Positions 7,031 through 15,115 are shown, numbered from the stretch's first letter. The stretch is 33,469 nt of DNA from Virgisporangium ochraceum (GCF_016863655.1 NZ_BOPH01000042.1:1-33469), one strand, 5' to 3'. Numbers and translations are program-made. Notes: a model not told the origin generated them from the sequence alone.

Positions 7031-8829
7031 CGGGTTTGGATCCACATCCGTTGTACTGCTCGATACTCGGCCCTCTCGCAGTACGGATCGATGGCGCTCC
7101 GTTACGCATCGGCGCGGCAAAGCAACGGCTGCTCCTGGCGGTGCTGCTCTGTCGTGCGAACCGGACCGTACCGTTGCCGCGCCTGATCGACGCGCTGTGG
7201 AGCACGGCACCGCCGCGCACGGCACGGAAGAATCTGCAGGCGTACCTGTCGGAACTCCGCAAACGGGTGGGTGATCGGATCACCTTCGACGGCTGGGGAT
7301 ACAGCTTCCGTGCCGCCGAAGCGGAACTCGATGCGCTGGAACTGCGGAGGATGGCCGGCGCGGGGCGACGGGCGGTCCGCGAGGGTGACCTCGTCGAGGC
7401 ATCCGCCGTACTGGGTGGCGCGATCCGGCTGTGGCGCGACCAACCGCTCGTCGAGTTCGCGGACGTACCGATGATCGAGGAGCACGTGCGGGGGCTCACC
7501 GAACTGTACCTGTCGGCGTACGAGGACTGGGCCGAATTGGAGATCGGGCACGGCCGACCGGAGCGTGCGTTACGAGGGCTCGACGATCTGGTCATGAACC
7601 ATCCGACCCGGGAACGCATCGTGGGTGCCCGGATGACCGCGCTGGTCCAGTGCGGCCGCCTGTCGGAGGCGCTGTCCCAGTACGACGACCTTCGCCGGCG
7701 GCTGGCCACCGACTTCGGCGTCGACCCGAGTCAGGCGCTCACGAACCTGTACCGGGGGATTCTCCGGGGAACGGGTCGACCGTCGACGACAGGTGCCGGA
7801 TGGCCGCCCGCCGGGAGGGAAACGGCGGTGTGGCCGGCCAACAACCTGCCGCGCGGGATCGCCGACTTCGTCGGACGCCACGAGGAGCTACGACGGATCG
7901 TGCGGGAGAACACCGCCGTCACGATCATCACCGGTGGGCCGGGTACCGGAAAGACGACCCTCGCGGTCCATGCCGGACATCAGCTGTCGGCCGCGTTCCG
8001 GGACGGCGTCCTGATGGCCACCTTCCGCCGTGGTCGTGCCACGAGGAGCGCCACGGACGTGCAGCGGGAGATACTCGATGCCGCGGGTGTGCCGGTGTCC
8101 GCGGACCAGGGGGACGCCGCCACCGGGTCGCGATGGCGGTCGTGGCTGGCGGATCGCAGGATCCTCCTTCTCGTCGACGACGCGCCGGACGAGGCCGCCG
8201 TTCGCGCGCTCCTGCCCGGCACGCCGGGCAGCAGGGTCCTGGTGACCAGCAGAAGCCGCCTGAGTGGGCTGGAGTCGGTTGTTCGGATCCGCCTCGGGGA
8301 GCTGTCCGAGCCCGAGGGAATCAGCTTCCTGACGATGCTCTTCGACGCCGAGGCGGTACGGAGTGACCCGGTCGCCGTGGAAGCGATCCTCCGGCGGTGC
8401 GGCCGGGTGCCACTCGCGCTCCGTGTGCTCGGCGGACGGTTCGCCGACCTCCCGCACGTCACCCTCGCCGACATCGCGGCCCGTCTCGGCTCGACGACGG
8501 ATCCGCTCGACGAGCTGGTCGCGGGAGATGTGTCGTTCAAGCAGCGTTACGAGCAGTGGTACGGCGACCTGTCGCAGTACCACCGGGACACCCTGCTGCA
8601 GCTGGGTGCCCTCGATGCTCCACAGTTCAGCCGGGAGGACCTCGTCGCGGTGCTGGGCGGCGACGTCGGGGCGGCCGAGCGGATCATCGAGCGGGCCATC
8701 GAGTCCAACATGGCTACTGTCGTTCAGGCAGAGGTGACCGCTCACTCGACGTGTTATGCGCTGTCGCCGCTGACTCATGCGTTTGCGGCGTCGCTGGTGG
8801 CACGGCGAGCGCTCGGAGCGCAGGGCTGA
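7027..8829 (+). CDS. SARP-family regulator with STAND (NB-ARC) ATPase domain
   Basis: GTG start overlaps the ATP-grasp stop by four bases; 600 residues. Residues about 10-95 form the SARP winged helix (LYCSILGPLAVRIDG, AKQRLLLAVLLCRANRTVPL, LWSTAPPRTARKNLQAYLSE). Residues about 100-245 are the bacterial transcriptional activator domain. Residues about 280-600 are a STAND ATPase: FVGRHEELRR, Walker A GGPGTGKT (303-310), Walker B ILLLVDD, sensor VLVTSRSRL and the RCGRVPLALRVLGGRF motif. It is shorter than full AfsR proteins, without a C-terminal TPR array. Such proteins are pathway-specific activators of antibiotic and RiPP clusters, so it is a candidate activator of the divergently and convergently arranged peptide genes. 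Its 3' end overlaps the convergent MFS gene by 116 bp. Confidence 0.85.
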   Translation: MTGLDPHPLYCSILGPLAVRIDGAPLRIGAAKQRLLLAVLLCRANRTVPLPRLIDALWSTAPPRTARKNLQAYLSELRKRVGDRITFDGWGYSFRAAEAELDALELRRMAGAGRRAVREGDLVEASAVLGGAIRLWRDQPLVEFADVPMIEEHVRGLTELYLSAYEDWAELEIGHGRPERALRGLDDLVMNHPTRERIVGARMTALVQCGRLSEALSQYDDLRRRLATDFGVDPSQALTNLYRGILRGTGRPSTTGAGWPPAGRETAVWPANNLPRGIADFVGRHEELRRIVRENTAVTIITGGPGTGKTTLAVHAGHQLSAAFRDGVLMATFRRGRATRSATDVQREILDAAGVPVSADQGDAATGSRWRSWLADRRILLLVDDAPDEAAVRALLPGTPGSRVLVTSRSRLSGLESVVRIRLGELSEPEGISFLTMLFDAEAVRSDPVAVEAILRRCGRVPLALRVLGGRFADLPHVTLADIAARLGSTTDPLDELVAGDVSFKQRYEQWYGDLSQYHRDTLLQLGALDAPQFSREDLVAVLGGDVGAAERIIERAIESNMATVVQAEVTAHSTCYALSPLTHAFAASLVARRALGAQG

Positions 8830-10009
8830 GCCCCGCCAGCGCGCAGGCCGCCGCCAGCGCGGCACCGAGGAGAAGAAGCGCGCGCGTCCCGCCGATGTAC
8901 TCGGCGAGGCTGCCACCGAGCACCGGTCCGAGCGGCGCGAGTCCCATACTGACCACGCCGAGCAGCGCCACGAGCCGGCCCATCATGTCCTCCGGCACGG
9001 TCGTCGCGACGATCACCTGCAGCGCCACGTTGATCGCCGGCACCGCCACCATCGCGAGTGTCAGCGGTACGACCGGCCAGTACCTACCGACCGGCAGGGT
9101 CACCGAGCACACGGCGAACGCGAAGAACGTCACCACCGCCAGCATCAGCTTCCCGGCCGGCAGTAGCCGGCCGATCCTGGCCGACAGCATGGCGCCGAGC
9201 AGCCCGCCGATGCCCAGCCCCGCGAGGACGACGCCGGTCGTGGTGGAGTCGCCGCCCCGGTCACCGACGACCACGACGACGGGAATCAGCAGCGAACTCG
9301 CGACCAGGTTGGCGAACAGCGACAACGACAGCGCGTCGCGTAGGCCGTGCTGCCGCCACAGCCACCTGCCGGCATCCGCGATGTCTCCGCGCACCGTGGA
9401 CCGCTTCGGTGACTGTTGCACCGCCGGACGGCGCGGCACGTCCGCCAGCACGATGGTGAGCACGGAGATGGCGTAGGTGACGGCGTCCACCAGGAACGGA
9501 AGGACCCGCCCGAGCCCGAACAGGAGCCCACCCAGCGGCGGACCGACCAGTGAGGCGGCATGCTCGCGTGACTCCTCCTGCGCGTACGCCGCCGGCAACT
9601 GCGCGGCGGGTACCACCGCACGGACCGCGGTTGCGTGCGCCGGACCGAAGAAGGCGTCGGCGACGCCGATGACGATGGCCACCGCGATGATGTGCGGCAG
9701 CCAGACGCGGTCGACGGCGATCGCCACGGCGAGCGTGGCCATCGCGACGCAGCGGGTCGCCTCGCTCGCGAGCAGGATCCGACGACGGTCCAGCCGGTCG
9801 ATGAGGACTCCGGCCGGAACGGACGAGACAATCTTGGCGCCCGTCCGGCAGGCGGCCGCCAGGCCGGCCAGGGCGGGTGATCCCGTCACGGCCAGTAGCA
9901 GCAAGGGAAACGCCAACCAGGTGAGGCTCGATCCCAGGCCCGATACCGCGCTGCCGATCCACAGCATCTGGAATCGGACGTTGCGGCGCAGGGGCGGTGT
10001 CTCATTCAT
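8714..10009 (-). CDS. MFS exporter, probably for the modified peptide
   Basis: 431 residues from ATG 10009, chosen because GGAGG lies five bases upstream; an ATG at 10021 is possible but has no such site. The protein has about ten to twelve membrane segments, the cytoplasmic loop motif GVLIDRLDRRRIL after the second segment (MFS motif A), and a conserved early segment (WIGSAVSGLGSSLTWLAFPL) typical of the DHA/enterobactin-exporter-like MFS subfamily found in natural product clusters. It overlaps the glycosyltransferase stop by eight bases and is the last gene of the radical SAM operon. Self-resistance or product export is inferred from position. The final ~35 residues are a hydrophilic tail overlapping the SARP gene on the other strand. 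Confidence 0.85.
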   Translation of the reverse strand: MNETPPLRRNVRFQMLWIGSAVSGLGSSLTWLAFPLLLLAVTGSPALAGLAAACRTGAKIVSSVPAGVLIDRLDRRRILLASEATRCVAMATLAVAIAVDRVWLPHIIAVAIVIGVADAFFGPAHATAVRAVVPAAQLPAAYAQEESREHAASLVGPPLGGLLFGLGRVLPFLVDAVTYAISVLTIVLADVPRRPAVQQSPKRSTVRGDIADAGRWLWRQHGLRDALSLSLFANLVASSLLIPVVVVVGDRGGDSTTTGVVLAGLGIGGLLGAMLSARIGRLLPAGKLMLAVVTFFAFAVCSVTLPVGRYWPVVPLTLAMVAVPAINVALQVIVATTVPEDMMGRLVALLGVVSMGLAPLGPVLGGSLAEYIGGTRALLLLGAALAAACALAGLSPALRALAVPPATPQTHESAATAHNTSSERSPLPERQ

Positions 10010-11216
10010 CAGAACCTCCATGAACGCCTACCGGAACAGCCGGGACCGGACACCGGTCGCCCGCCGCGGACATGACGAAGGCCGCCGCGGCCGCCGCGCT
10101 GGCAGTGCCGTTGAGCTGCGCGGCGAGTGACTGGACGCGCCACCTCATCGCTTCGTCACCGCAGGCCCACGTCAGCGCGTCGGCGCCGTCGGCCCCGGCG
10201 GCACCGCCCGTTCCGGTGTGGAGCCGGACCGCGATGCCGGCACGCCGGCACGCCTCCGCCAGCAGTGGTTGTTCCGACCCCGCGGGCGCGACCACCATCG
10301 GCTTGCCACGGCTGGCCGCCGCCAGTACGGGCGCCGAGGTTCCGGAGGACAGCACCACCTCCGACATGTCGATCAACGGACCCATCCACGGCTGCCGCAC
10401 GACGACGAGATCCGCTCCGTCGTCGGGCAGCGGTGGACCCGAACGCGCTCGTTCGACGATCGCCTGGAACGGGCCTCCGGTGAAGATGGCGTTCAGGCGC
10501 GGCCACATGCTCTCGGCACCGAACGAGCGGCCCAGGTGGACGTAGACCACCGGCTTGCCCACCCGCGCCGTCCGAGCGGCCAGACGCTCGATCACACCGG
10601 GGTCGGCCCGAGGCTCCCAGGGGCAGGGTCCAACGTGGTGCACACCCTCCGGCAGGGTCGCGCCCGGGTACTCCAGCGGGGGTGCGCCCCGCAACAACAG
10701 GCCGGATCCGATCAGGGGCAGGTGCGGCAGGCGGTCCCGTCGCAGGCCCAGCCCGACCTGATCCCGCGCCTGCTGGTAGAAGCGCAGCGTCTCGCGCAGA
10801 CGCCAGTGCCGACCGACGACGGACTCCGGTTCGCCGTCACCCCCGGAGCGGTACGGCCACAGATGCGCGGCGAGCCCCAGCACCACGATGGGCAGGTCGA
10901 GCCGCTCCGCCGCAAGAAGTGCCCCGTGACACAGGACCGAGGTGAGCAGAACATCGGCCCGGACCTCGCGAGCCGCTCGCAGTACCGCCGCGTACTGCGA
11001 GTGGCCATTCGCCGACCACCACCCGACCGAGAACGCGTGTTTCCCGCCGTAGTCTTCCGCCGGAAGCGTCGCCAGGCCGGCCTCGTGAACGGCCGGTACC
11101 GATCCGGGCCGGCAGAGCACCGACACCTCGCCGCCGCGCCCGCGCAGTTCCCGCCCGACGGCGATCGCCGGGTACAGATAGCCGGGATCGCTCAGCGTGC
11201 ACAGCAGAACCCTCAT
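10002..11216 (-). CDS. GT1/UGT-like glycosyltransferase with altered catalytic motif
   Basis: 404 residues; ATG 11216 overlaps the prolyl oligopeptidase stop (ATGA). The N-terminal Rossmann domain starts MRVLLCTLSDPGYLYPAIAV, followed by ELRGRGGEVSVLCRPG, the usual UGT/MGT layout. The C-terminal donor domain has VVYVHLGRSFG (about 223-233), then VVVRQPWMGPLIDMSEVVLS and SGTSAPVLAAASRGKPMVVA with SEQPLLAEACRRAGIAVRL. Two canonical elements are changed: the catalytic His of the N-terminal G-H-x-x-P motif is Tyr (G12-Y13-L14-Y15-P16), and the donor-domain H-G-G is S-S-G. It may therefore use another base, or act only as a scaffold. In context it would modify the peptide product, possibly on Ser, Tyr or Cys, or after processing. 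Confidence 0.8.
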   Translation of the reverse strand: MRVLLCTLSDPGYLYPAIAVGRELRGRGGEVSVLCRPGSVPAVHEAGLATLPAEDYGGKHAFSVGWWSANGHSQYAAVLRAAREVRADVLLTSVLCHGALLAAERLDLPIVVLGLAAHLWPYRSGGDGEPESVVGRHWRLRETLRFYQQARDQVGLGLRRDRLPHLPLIGSGLLLRGAPPLEYPGATLPEGVHHVGPCPWEPRADPGVIERLAARTARVGKPVVYVHLGRSFGAESMWPRLNAIFTGGPFQAIVERARSGPPLPDDGADLVVVRQPWMGPLIDMSEVVLSSGTSAPVLAAASRGKPMVVAPAGSEQPLLAEACRRAGIAVRLHTGTGGAAGADGADALTWACGDEAMRWRVQSLAAQLNGTASAAAAAAFVMSAAGDRCPVPAVPVGVHGGSDE

Positions 11217-13315
11217 GGCGATCCGGCGGGCGGGAGTCCGAGGTGGTGGGCGAGGAAGGCCAGGGTGTCGGCGAACACCGCGACCACCCGCGACTGCGCC
11301 GCGCGACCGTGGCCCACGCCGCGCTCCACCCGCAGCAGCACCCGCTCCGTCCCGCTCGTGGCGTGCTGGAGCGCGGCGCACATCTTCCGCGAGTGGCTCG
11401 GGTCGACCCGGGTGTCCCCCGCCTGGACCGTCAGCAGCACCGGCGGATACGCGACGCCGTCCCGGACCCCGTGGTACGGCGAGTAGGCAAGGAGGTTCCG
11501 GAAGTCCGCGGGATCGTCGACACTTCCGTACTCGGCGCGCCAACTCGGTCCCATGCCGGAGCGCTCGTAACCGAGCATGTCGAACAGGGAGGCGATCGTC
11601 ACGGCCGCCGCGTACCTGTCCGGACGCCGGGTGACGGCCACGCCGACCAGGAGCCCTCCGTTGGACTCCCCGACGATCCCGAGCCGGTCCGGACCGGTCC
11701 ACCCGTGCGAGATCAGGTGCTCGGTCGCCGCGTCGAAGTCGTGGAAGACATTCCGCTTGTTCAGCCGCATACCCGCGCGGTGCCATTCCTCGCCCTCTTC
11801 GCCGCCGCCGCGCAGGCAGGCGACCGCCCACACTCCACCGGCCCGGATCCACGCCAGCGCGTCCGGGCGGTAGGTGGGCCCCATCGAGATCCCGAACCCG
11901 CCGTAGCCGGTCAGTACCGTCGGACGTGACCGGTCCGGGACACCCGCGGACGACAGGATGAACATCCGGACCGGTACCCCGTCGTGGGACGGGAACGTGA
12001 CCTCACGCATCCGGACCGGTGGCGGGTCGGTCGCGGAGCCGGCCGGAAGGGGGTCGACGGCGCCGGTTCGCGCGTCGTACCGGAGCACGCACGGTGCTGT
12101 CGCGAAGTCCGAGTAGCTGAACCAGACCTCGTGTCCCCGCTCGGGGCGCTCCACGAATCGTCCGACCCTGCCACGTCCGGGCAACGGCACCGTCGCGACC
12201 CGTCGACCGTCCCGCAGATCGTGGACGGTGACCTCCGAGATCGAATGCCTTGTCCACGAGACGACGACGAGCGGGCGTTCGAGCGCCTCGCCCAGCAGTA
12301 CCGCGACATCTCCGAGCACCGCGTCCGGGCGCTCGGCGATCAACGTCCGCCACTGCCCCGAGGCGCAGGTGCCGGGAGTCGACACGGCGACCCGGCCGCG
12401 GGGGGCGTCCAGGTTCGTCCGCAGCCAGATCGGATCGTCGGGAGACGTGCCCGGACAGATCCGCAGGCTCGTCCGGGCCGGCGTCGCGGTCTTCACCGGT
12501 GTCAGGTCCGGCTGCTCCGCCGAACCGGTGTGCAGGTCGGCGATCCACAGTTCGGTCGCGGTGTCGGCGCCACGGGATGCCGAGACGGTCAACCACCGGC
12601 CGTCCGCGGTGACGGAGGCCCAGTAGAACTCGGTCCTGTGGCGGCCTTCGCCGAAGATCGGAACGTCGTCGGCCGGATCTGATCCCACCCGGTGGAGGTA
12701 GACCCGGCGGTGGTAGCGCTCCTCGCCCGGATGCAGTTCGGGCGGCAACCGACGCACGTAGTAGAACGCCTCTCCCCCGGGCAGCCAGGCGACCGGAGAC
12801 CGCCGCACCCGGTCGATGGGACCGTCCACTGTGGCCCCGGAGGTGACGTCGATCGTCCTGAGCATCGAGTCTTCGGTGCCCCCCGTGGACAGTTGGAACG
12901 CGAGCAGATGTCCCTCGACCGACGGATGCCAGGCTTCCAGCACCGTTCGTCCGCTCGGGTCCACCGCCAGCGGGCTCACCAGCGGGCGGTCCACCCGACC
13001 GTCCGAGACGAGTACCGTCGGGTGCTCGGCACCAGCCTCCTGACGGGTGAAGAACGTCCGGGCGCCCCGGCACTGTGGCAGCGAGGTCGTGGTGACCTGG
13101 AACAGCTCCGTCAGGACGGCGCGCCAGCCGTCGGTTCCGGGCCATCCCGCGCGCGCGTCGTGGAACAGCCTTTCCTGCGCGTCCATCCACGCCGCGGTGC
13201 GCTCGTCGTCGGGATCCTCCAGCCACCGGTAGGGATCGGCGACCCGCTGACCGTGATGGGTCTCCGCCCAGGTGACCCGCTCCGCCACGGGGTACGGGGA
13301 ACGCACCGAACGCAT
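11213..13315 (-). CDS. prolyl oligopeptidase (S9A), probable leader peptidase
   Basis: 700 residues, the normal length of the S9A family, no signal peptide. Start ATG 13315 with GGCGGAG upstream, 19 bp after the radical SAM gene. The N terminus has the family opening (YPVAERVTWAETHHGQRVAD, PYRWLEDPDDERTAAWMDAQ), then a seven-bladed propeller region (about 75-430) and an alpha/beta hydrolase domain. Catalytic triad: Ser551 in GESNGG, Asp634 in AGDTRVDPSHS, His669 in GVGHGR. TGYGGFG and VWAVACLRGGGEEGEEWHRA are conserved landmarks. S9A enzymes cut short peptides after proline and process several RiPP precursors, for example in amatoxin and cyanobactin-like systems. All three nearby precursors have Pro two residues before their only Cys, so cleavage there is a direct prediction. 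Translationally coupled to the glycosyltransferase. Confidence 0.9.
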   Translation of the reverse strand: MRSVRSPYPVAERVTWAETHHGQRVADPYRWLEDPDDERTAAWMDAQERLFHDARAGWPGTDGWRAVLTELFQVTTTSLPQCRGARTFFTRQEAGAEHPTVLVSDGRVDRPLVSPLAVDPSGRTVLEAWHPSVEGHLLAFQLSTGGTEDSMLRTIDVTSGATVDGPIDRVRRSPVAWLPGGEAFYYVRRLPPELHPGEERYHRRVYLHRVGSDPADDVPIFGEGRHRTEFYWASVTADGRWLTVSASRGADTATELWIADLHTGSAEQPDLTPVKTATPARTSLRICPGTSPDDPIWLRTNLDAPRGRVAVSTPGTCASGQWRTLIAERPDAVLGDVAVLLGEALERPLVVVSWTRHSISEVTVHDLRDGRRVATVPLPGRGRVGRFVERPERGHEVWFSYSDFATAPCVLRYDARTGAVDPLPAGSATDPPPVRMREVTFPSHDGVPVRMFILSSAGVPDRSRPTVLTGYGGFGISMGPTYRPDALAWIRAGGVWAVACLRGGGEEGEEWHRAGMRLNKRNVFHDFDAATEHLISHGWTGPDRLGIVGESNGGLLVGVAVTRRPDRYAAAVTIASLFDMLGYERSGMGPSWRAEYGSVDDPADFRNLLAYSPYHGVRDGVAYPPVLLTVQAGDTRVDPSHSRKMCAALQHATSGTERVLLRVERGVGHGRAAQSRVVAVFADTLAFLAHHLGLPPAGSP

Positions 13316-13334
13316 CACTGACTCCGCCAATCCC

Positions 13335-14540
13335 CTAGAGCTGTCCGGCCGCCGTGAGCTGGTCCAGGATCCATGCGTCGACCCGGTCGCGGAAGCTCCG
13401 GAACACCGACGGGTCACCCCCGTAGTCGTTCAGCTCGTCGCAGGAGACCCATCTGTCCTTCGTCTCCTCGGGCGGCAGGTATCCGTTGTCCAGCGAGCCG
13501 ACCTCCCACCCGGGCTTTCCGGCCGTGTCCCAGCAGCTGGAGAGACTTCCGTCGGCGCTGACCACCGCCCCGTAGCGTCCGTCCTCGAACGAGCACGACT
13601 GGCACGGCACGTATGCGCGGGGACGCGGAATCTCGAACCCGAGATCCAGGGCCCGCCGGTACCACCGGGTGAACTCCTCCGCGGCATCTGTCGAGGCGAG
13701 CAGGCCGTTGCTGTAGCCGATTCCCACGTCACCCACCAACGCGAAATAGAGCGTGCAGCGGGACGCGTCGAGGGCGTCTGACAGCCGGTCGAGCAGGAGC
13801 GGCATACCGGCATGATTGTGGTGCGACACGTTGACGCGGATGATGAACCTGATCGACGTGGTTCTCATCGCGGCGGCGATGTTCCGGACGATCGTGTCGA
13901 ACGTGCCGCCGCTGTCCGACCGCCTGACCCGGATCCGGTCGTGGTCGTCCCGGTCGCCGTCGAGGGTGACCTGGACGAGATCGAGCCCGACGTCTGCCAA
14001 CGCCCGCGCCTGCGGTTTTGTCAGCAGCGCGCAGTTGGAGATCATGGTGGCCGACCGCAGTCCGTACGCAGAGGCGCGCGACAGCAGCTCCCGGCAGCCC
14101 TCGGGATTGAGAAGCGGTTCCCCACCCATGAGCGTGACCGTCAGCTGCTCCAGTTGCGCCTCGGCCATCCGTCGACCGGCGAAGTCGAGGGCAGAGGTGA
14201 TCGTGGTGGAGCTGAGCCGCGCATAGCCGATCCGCCGCGGCCGGCTCCCGCCGGTCGGATCGCGTTCGATGTTCTGGAAACAGTAGGCGCAGCCCAGGTT
14301 GCAGTGGGTGCTTGTCAGAACGGTCAGCGAGTAGGCGCGGTATGCCCAGGTGTCGAAGAGACCCTTCGCCTGGAGGTGTTTCTCCACGGACGGACGTAGT
14401 TCACCGCTCGGGGTGACGTGGTGGTCCTTCAACCTGGCTGTCCCGGCCGGGCCCAGGAACCACCAGCCGTCCGCACCCTTCAGCAGACGCGGCCGTGGTA
14501 CGGATCGGTCGAGTTGTCGAGCGGTCATCCGACTCTCCAT
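13335..14540 (-). CDS. radical SAM peptide maturase with reduced SPASM (twitch-like) domain
   Basis: 401 residues from ATG 14540 (GTGGAG five bases upstream; ATG 14528 is an alternative). Residues 1-65 form a leader region (WWFLGPAGTARLKDHH…) that may bind the precursor. The radical SAM core has CNLGCAYC (Cys80, 84, 87), GGEP (139-142), an N-x-A-L-L strand (169-173) and the TLDGDRDDHDRIR motif (192-203). The C-terminal part has Cys313, Cys316, then Gly331-x4-Cys336 and Cys367: enough ligands for one auxiliary 4Fe-4S cluster but without the CxxCx5CxxxC block of a full SPASM domain. It lies directly downstream of three precursor genes and is followed by peptidase, glycosyltransferase and exporter genes. 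Inferred reaction: a radical-based crosslink from the single Cys of each core, such as a thioether (sactipeptide or ranthipeptide type) or C-C bond. Confidence 0.9.
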   Translation of the reverse strand: MESRMTARQLDRSVPRPRLLKGADGWWFLGPAGTARLKDHHVTPSGELRPSVEKHLQAKGLFDTWAYRAYSLTVLTSTHCNLGCAYCFQNIERDPTGGSRPRRIGYARLSSTTITSALDFAGRRMAEAQLEQLTVTLMGGEPLLNPEGCRELLSRASAYGLRSATMISNCALLTKPQARALADVGLDLVQVTLDGDRDDHDRIRVRRSDSGGTFDTIVRNIAAAMRTTSIRFIIRVNVSHHNHAGMPLLLDRLSDALDASRCTLYFALVGDVGIGYSNGLLASTDAAEEFTRWYRRALDLGFEIPRPRAYVPCQSCSFEDGRYGAVVSADGSLSSCWDTAGKPGWEVGSLDNGYLPPEETKDRWVSCDELNDYGGDPSVFRSFRDRVDAWILDQLTAAGQL

Positions 14541-14561
14541 TCGTGCTCCACCCCGGACACA

Positions 14562-14595
14562 CCCTCCCGGCCCTCCGTGTGGAGGGCCGGGAGGG
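14562..14595 (-). terminator. 15-bp perfect hairpin between precursor genes and radical SAM gene
   Basis: Bases 14562-14576 and 14581-14595 are exact reverse complements separated by a four-base loop (GTGT). The GC-rich stem has no T tract, as is usual for actinomycete terminators. It sits 36 bp after the last precursor stop and 21 bp before the radical SAM start. It would reduce read-through or stabilise the precursor mRNA, giving much more precursor than enzyme, a common arrangement in RiPP operons. Confidence 0.7.
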
Positions 14596-14631
14596 GCCGG
14601 ATCAGCCGTTGTTCGGGCTCTCCGCTGGACG

Positions 14632-14772
14632 TCACTTCTCGATGTGGATCCCGTAGCAGTTCGGCGGGTCCTCGGTCTCCTCGTCGGAGTGGGCGATGAC
14701 CTCGACGTCGGCCGCGTCGTCAGCGGGCTCGGGGAGGTCGGACTGTGCGTTCCTGTCCTCGTGGACGGTCAT
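14632..14772 (-). CDS. RiPP precursor peptide C (core NCYGIHIEK)
   Basis: ATG 14772 is preceded by ACAGGAGAATTGAC, a good ribosome binding site. The 46-residue product has an acidic leader (SDLPEPADDAADVEVIAHSD, then EETE) and ends DPPNCYGIHIEK. The single Cys39 lies two residues after Pro-Pro. The leader segments SDLPEP-x-DD and EV-(I/V)-AHS-(D/G)-EETE are shared with the other two peptides. Leader conservation with a variable C-terminal core, one Cys at a fixed place, tandem gene copies and an adjacent radical SAM enzyme together identify a RiPP precursor. If cleaved after Pro37 the product is nine residues. Third of three tandem precursors in order of transcription. Confidence 0.85.
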   Translation of the reverse strand: MTVHEDRNAQSDLPEPADDAADVEVIAHSDEETEDPPNCYGIHIEK

Positions 14773-14806
14773 TGTCAATTCTCCTGTTCTTCCGTCGGGT
14801 CCGCTG

Positions 14807-14932
14807 TCACTTCTCGATGTGGATGCCGAAGCAGCTCGGCGGGTCCTCGGTCTCCTCGCCGGAGTGCGCGACAACCTCGATCTCGGCTGCCTCGTCGTCG
14901 GGCTGTACGTTCTTGTCCTCGTTCGTGGTCAC
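14807..14932 (-). CDS. RiPP precursor peptide B (core SCFGIHIEK)
   Basis: Short gene starting at GTG 14932, with AGAGAGGG about eight bases upstream; 41 residues. The leader reads TTNEDKNVQPDDEAAEIEVV and then AHSGEETE, and the peptide ends DPPSCFGIHIEK. It differs from peptide C in the core only by Ser for Asn and Phe for Tyr next to the Cys, while the leader has diverged and lacks the SDLPEP block. The pair look like a duplication with selection on the core. Separated from precursor C by 34 bp and from precursor A by 42 bp. The Tyr/Phe exchange suggests that the hydroxyl of Tyr is not the crosslinked atom. Confidence 0.85.
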   Translation of the reverse strand: MTTNEDKNVQPDDEAAEIEVVAHSGEETEDPPSCFGIHIEK

Positions 14933-14974
14933 GGTCGCATCCCTCTCTCTTCGGGCGCCGGGCTACGCGGTGTA

Positions 14975-15115
14975 TCAGCTCTGTTCGAACCGGAGGATGC
15001 AGCCCGGGCGTTCCTCGGTCTCCTCGTCGGAGTGGGCGACGACCTCGGCCTCTGCTGTGTCGTCGACGGGCTCGGGGAGGTCGGATCGGGCGTTGTCGTC
15101 GTCGTTGGCAGACAC
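14975..15115 (-). CDS. RiPP precursor peptide A (core GCILRFEQS)
   Basis: GTG 15115 is preceded by GAAGGAGAAGGAG with about nine bases spacing; a longer in-frame reading to 15235 runs through the promoter and is rejected. The 46-residue product has the full conserved leader (SDLPEPVDDTAEAEVVAHSD, then EETE) and ends ERPGCILRFEQS. The C-terminal segment is unlike the other two except for Pro-x-Cys at the same distance from the end, so the nine-residue length after Pro is kept while the sequence changes. It is the first gene after the promoter at 15172-15219. A short hairpin (CAACCC/GGGTTG, 15142-15158) lies in its 5' untranslated region. Confidence 0.85.
   Translation of the reverse strand: MSANDDDNARSDLPEPVDDTAEAEVVAHSDEETEERPGCILRFEQS

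Noticed and set aside
10002..11852. 616-codon reading of the glycosyltransferase gene
   Set aside because: The first ~210 codons are antisense-like low-complexity text out of frame with the prolyl oligopeptidase; the real start is ATG 11216 in the ATGA overlap.
14632..15115. Precursors as mycofactocin or lanthipeptide precursors
   Set aside because: No MftB/MftD-like or lanthionine synthetase gene is present, the IDGxCGVY ending of mycofactocin precursors is absent, and the cores have almost no Ser/Thr for dehydration.
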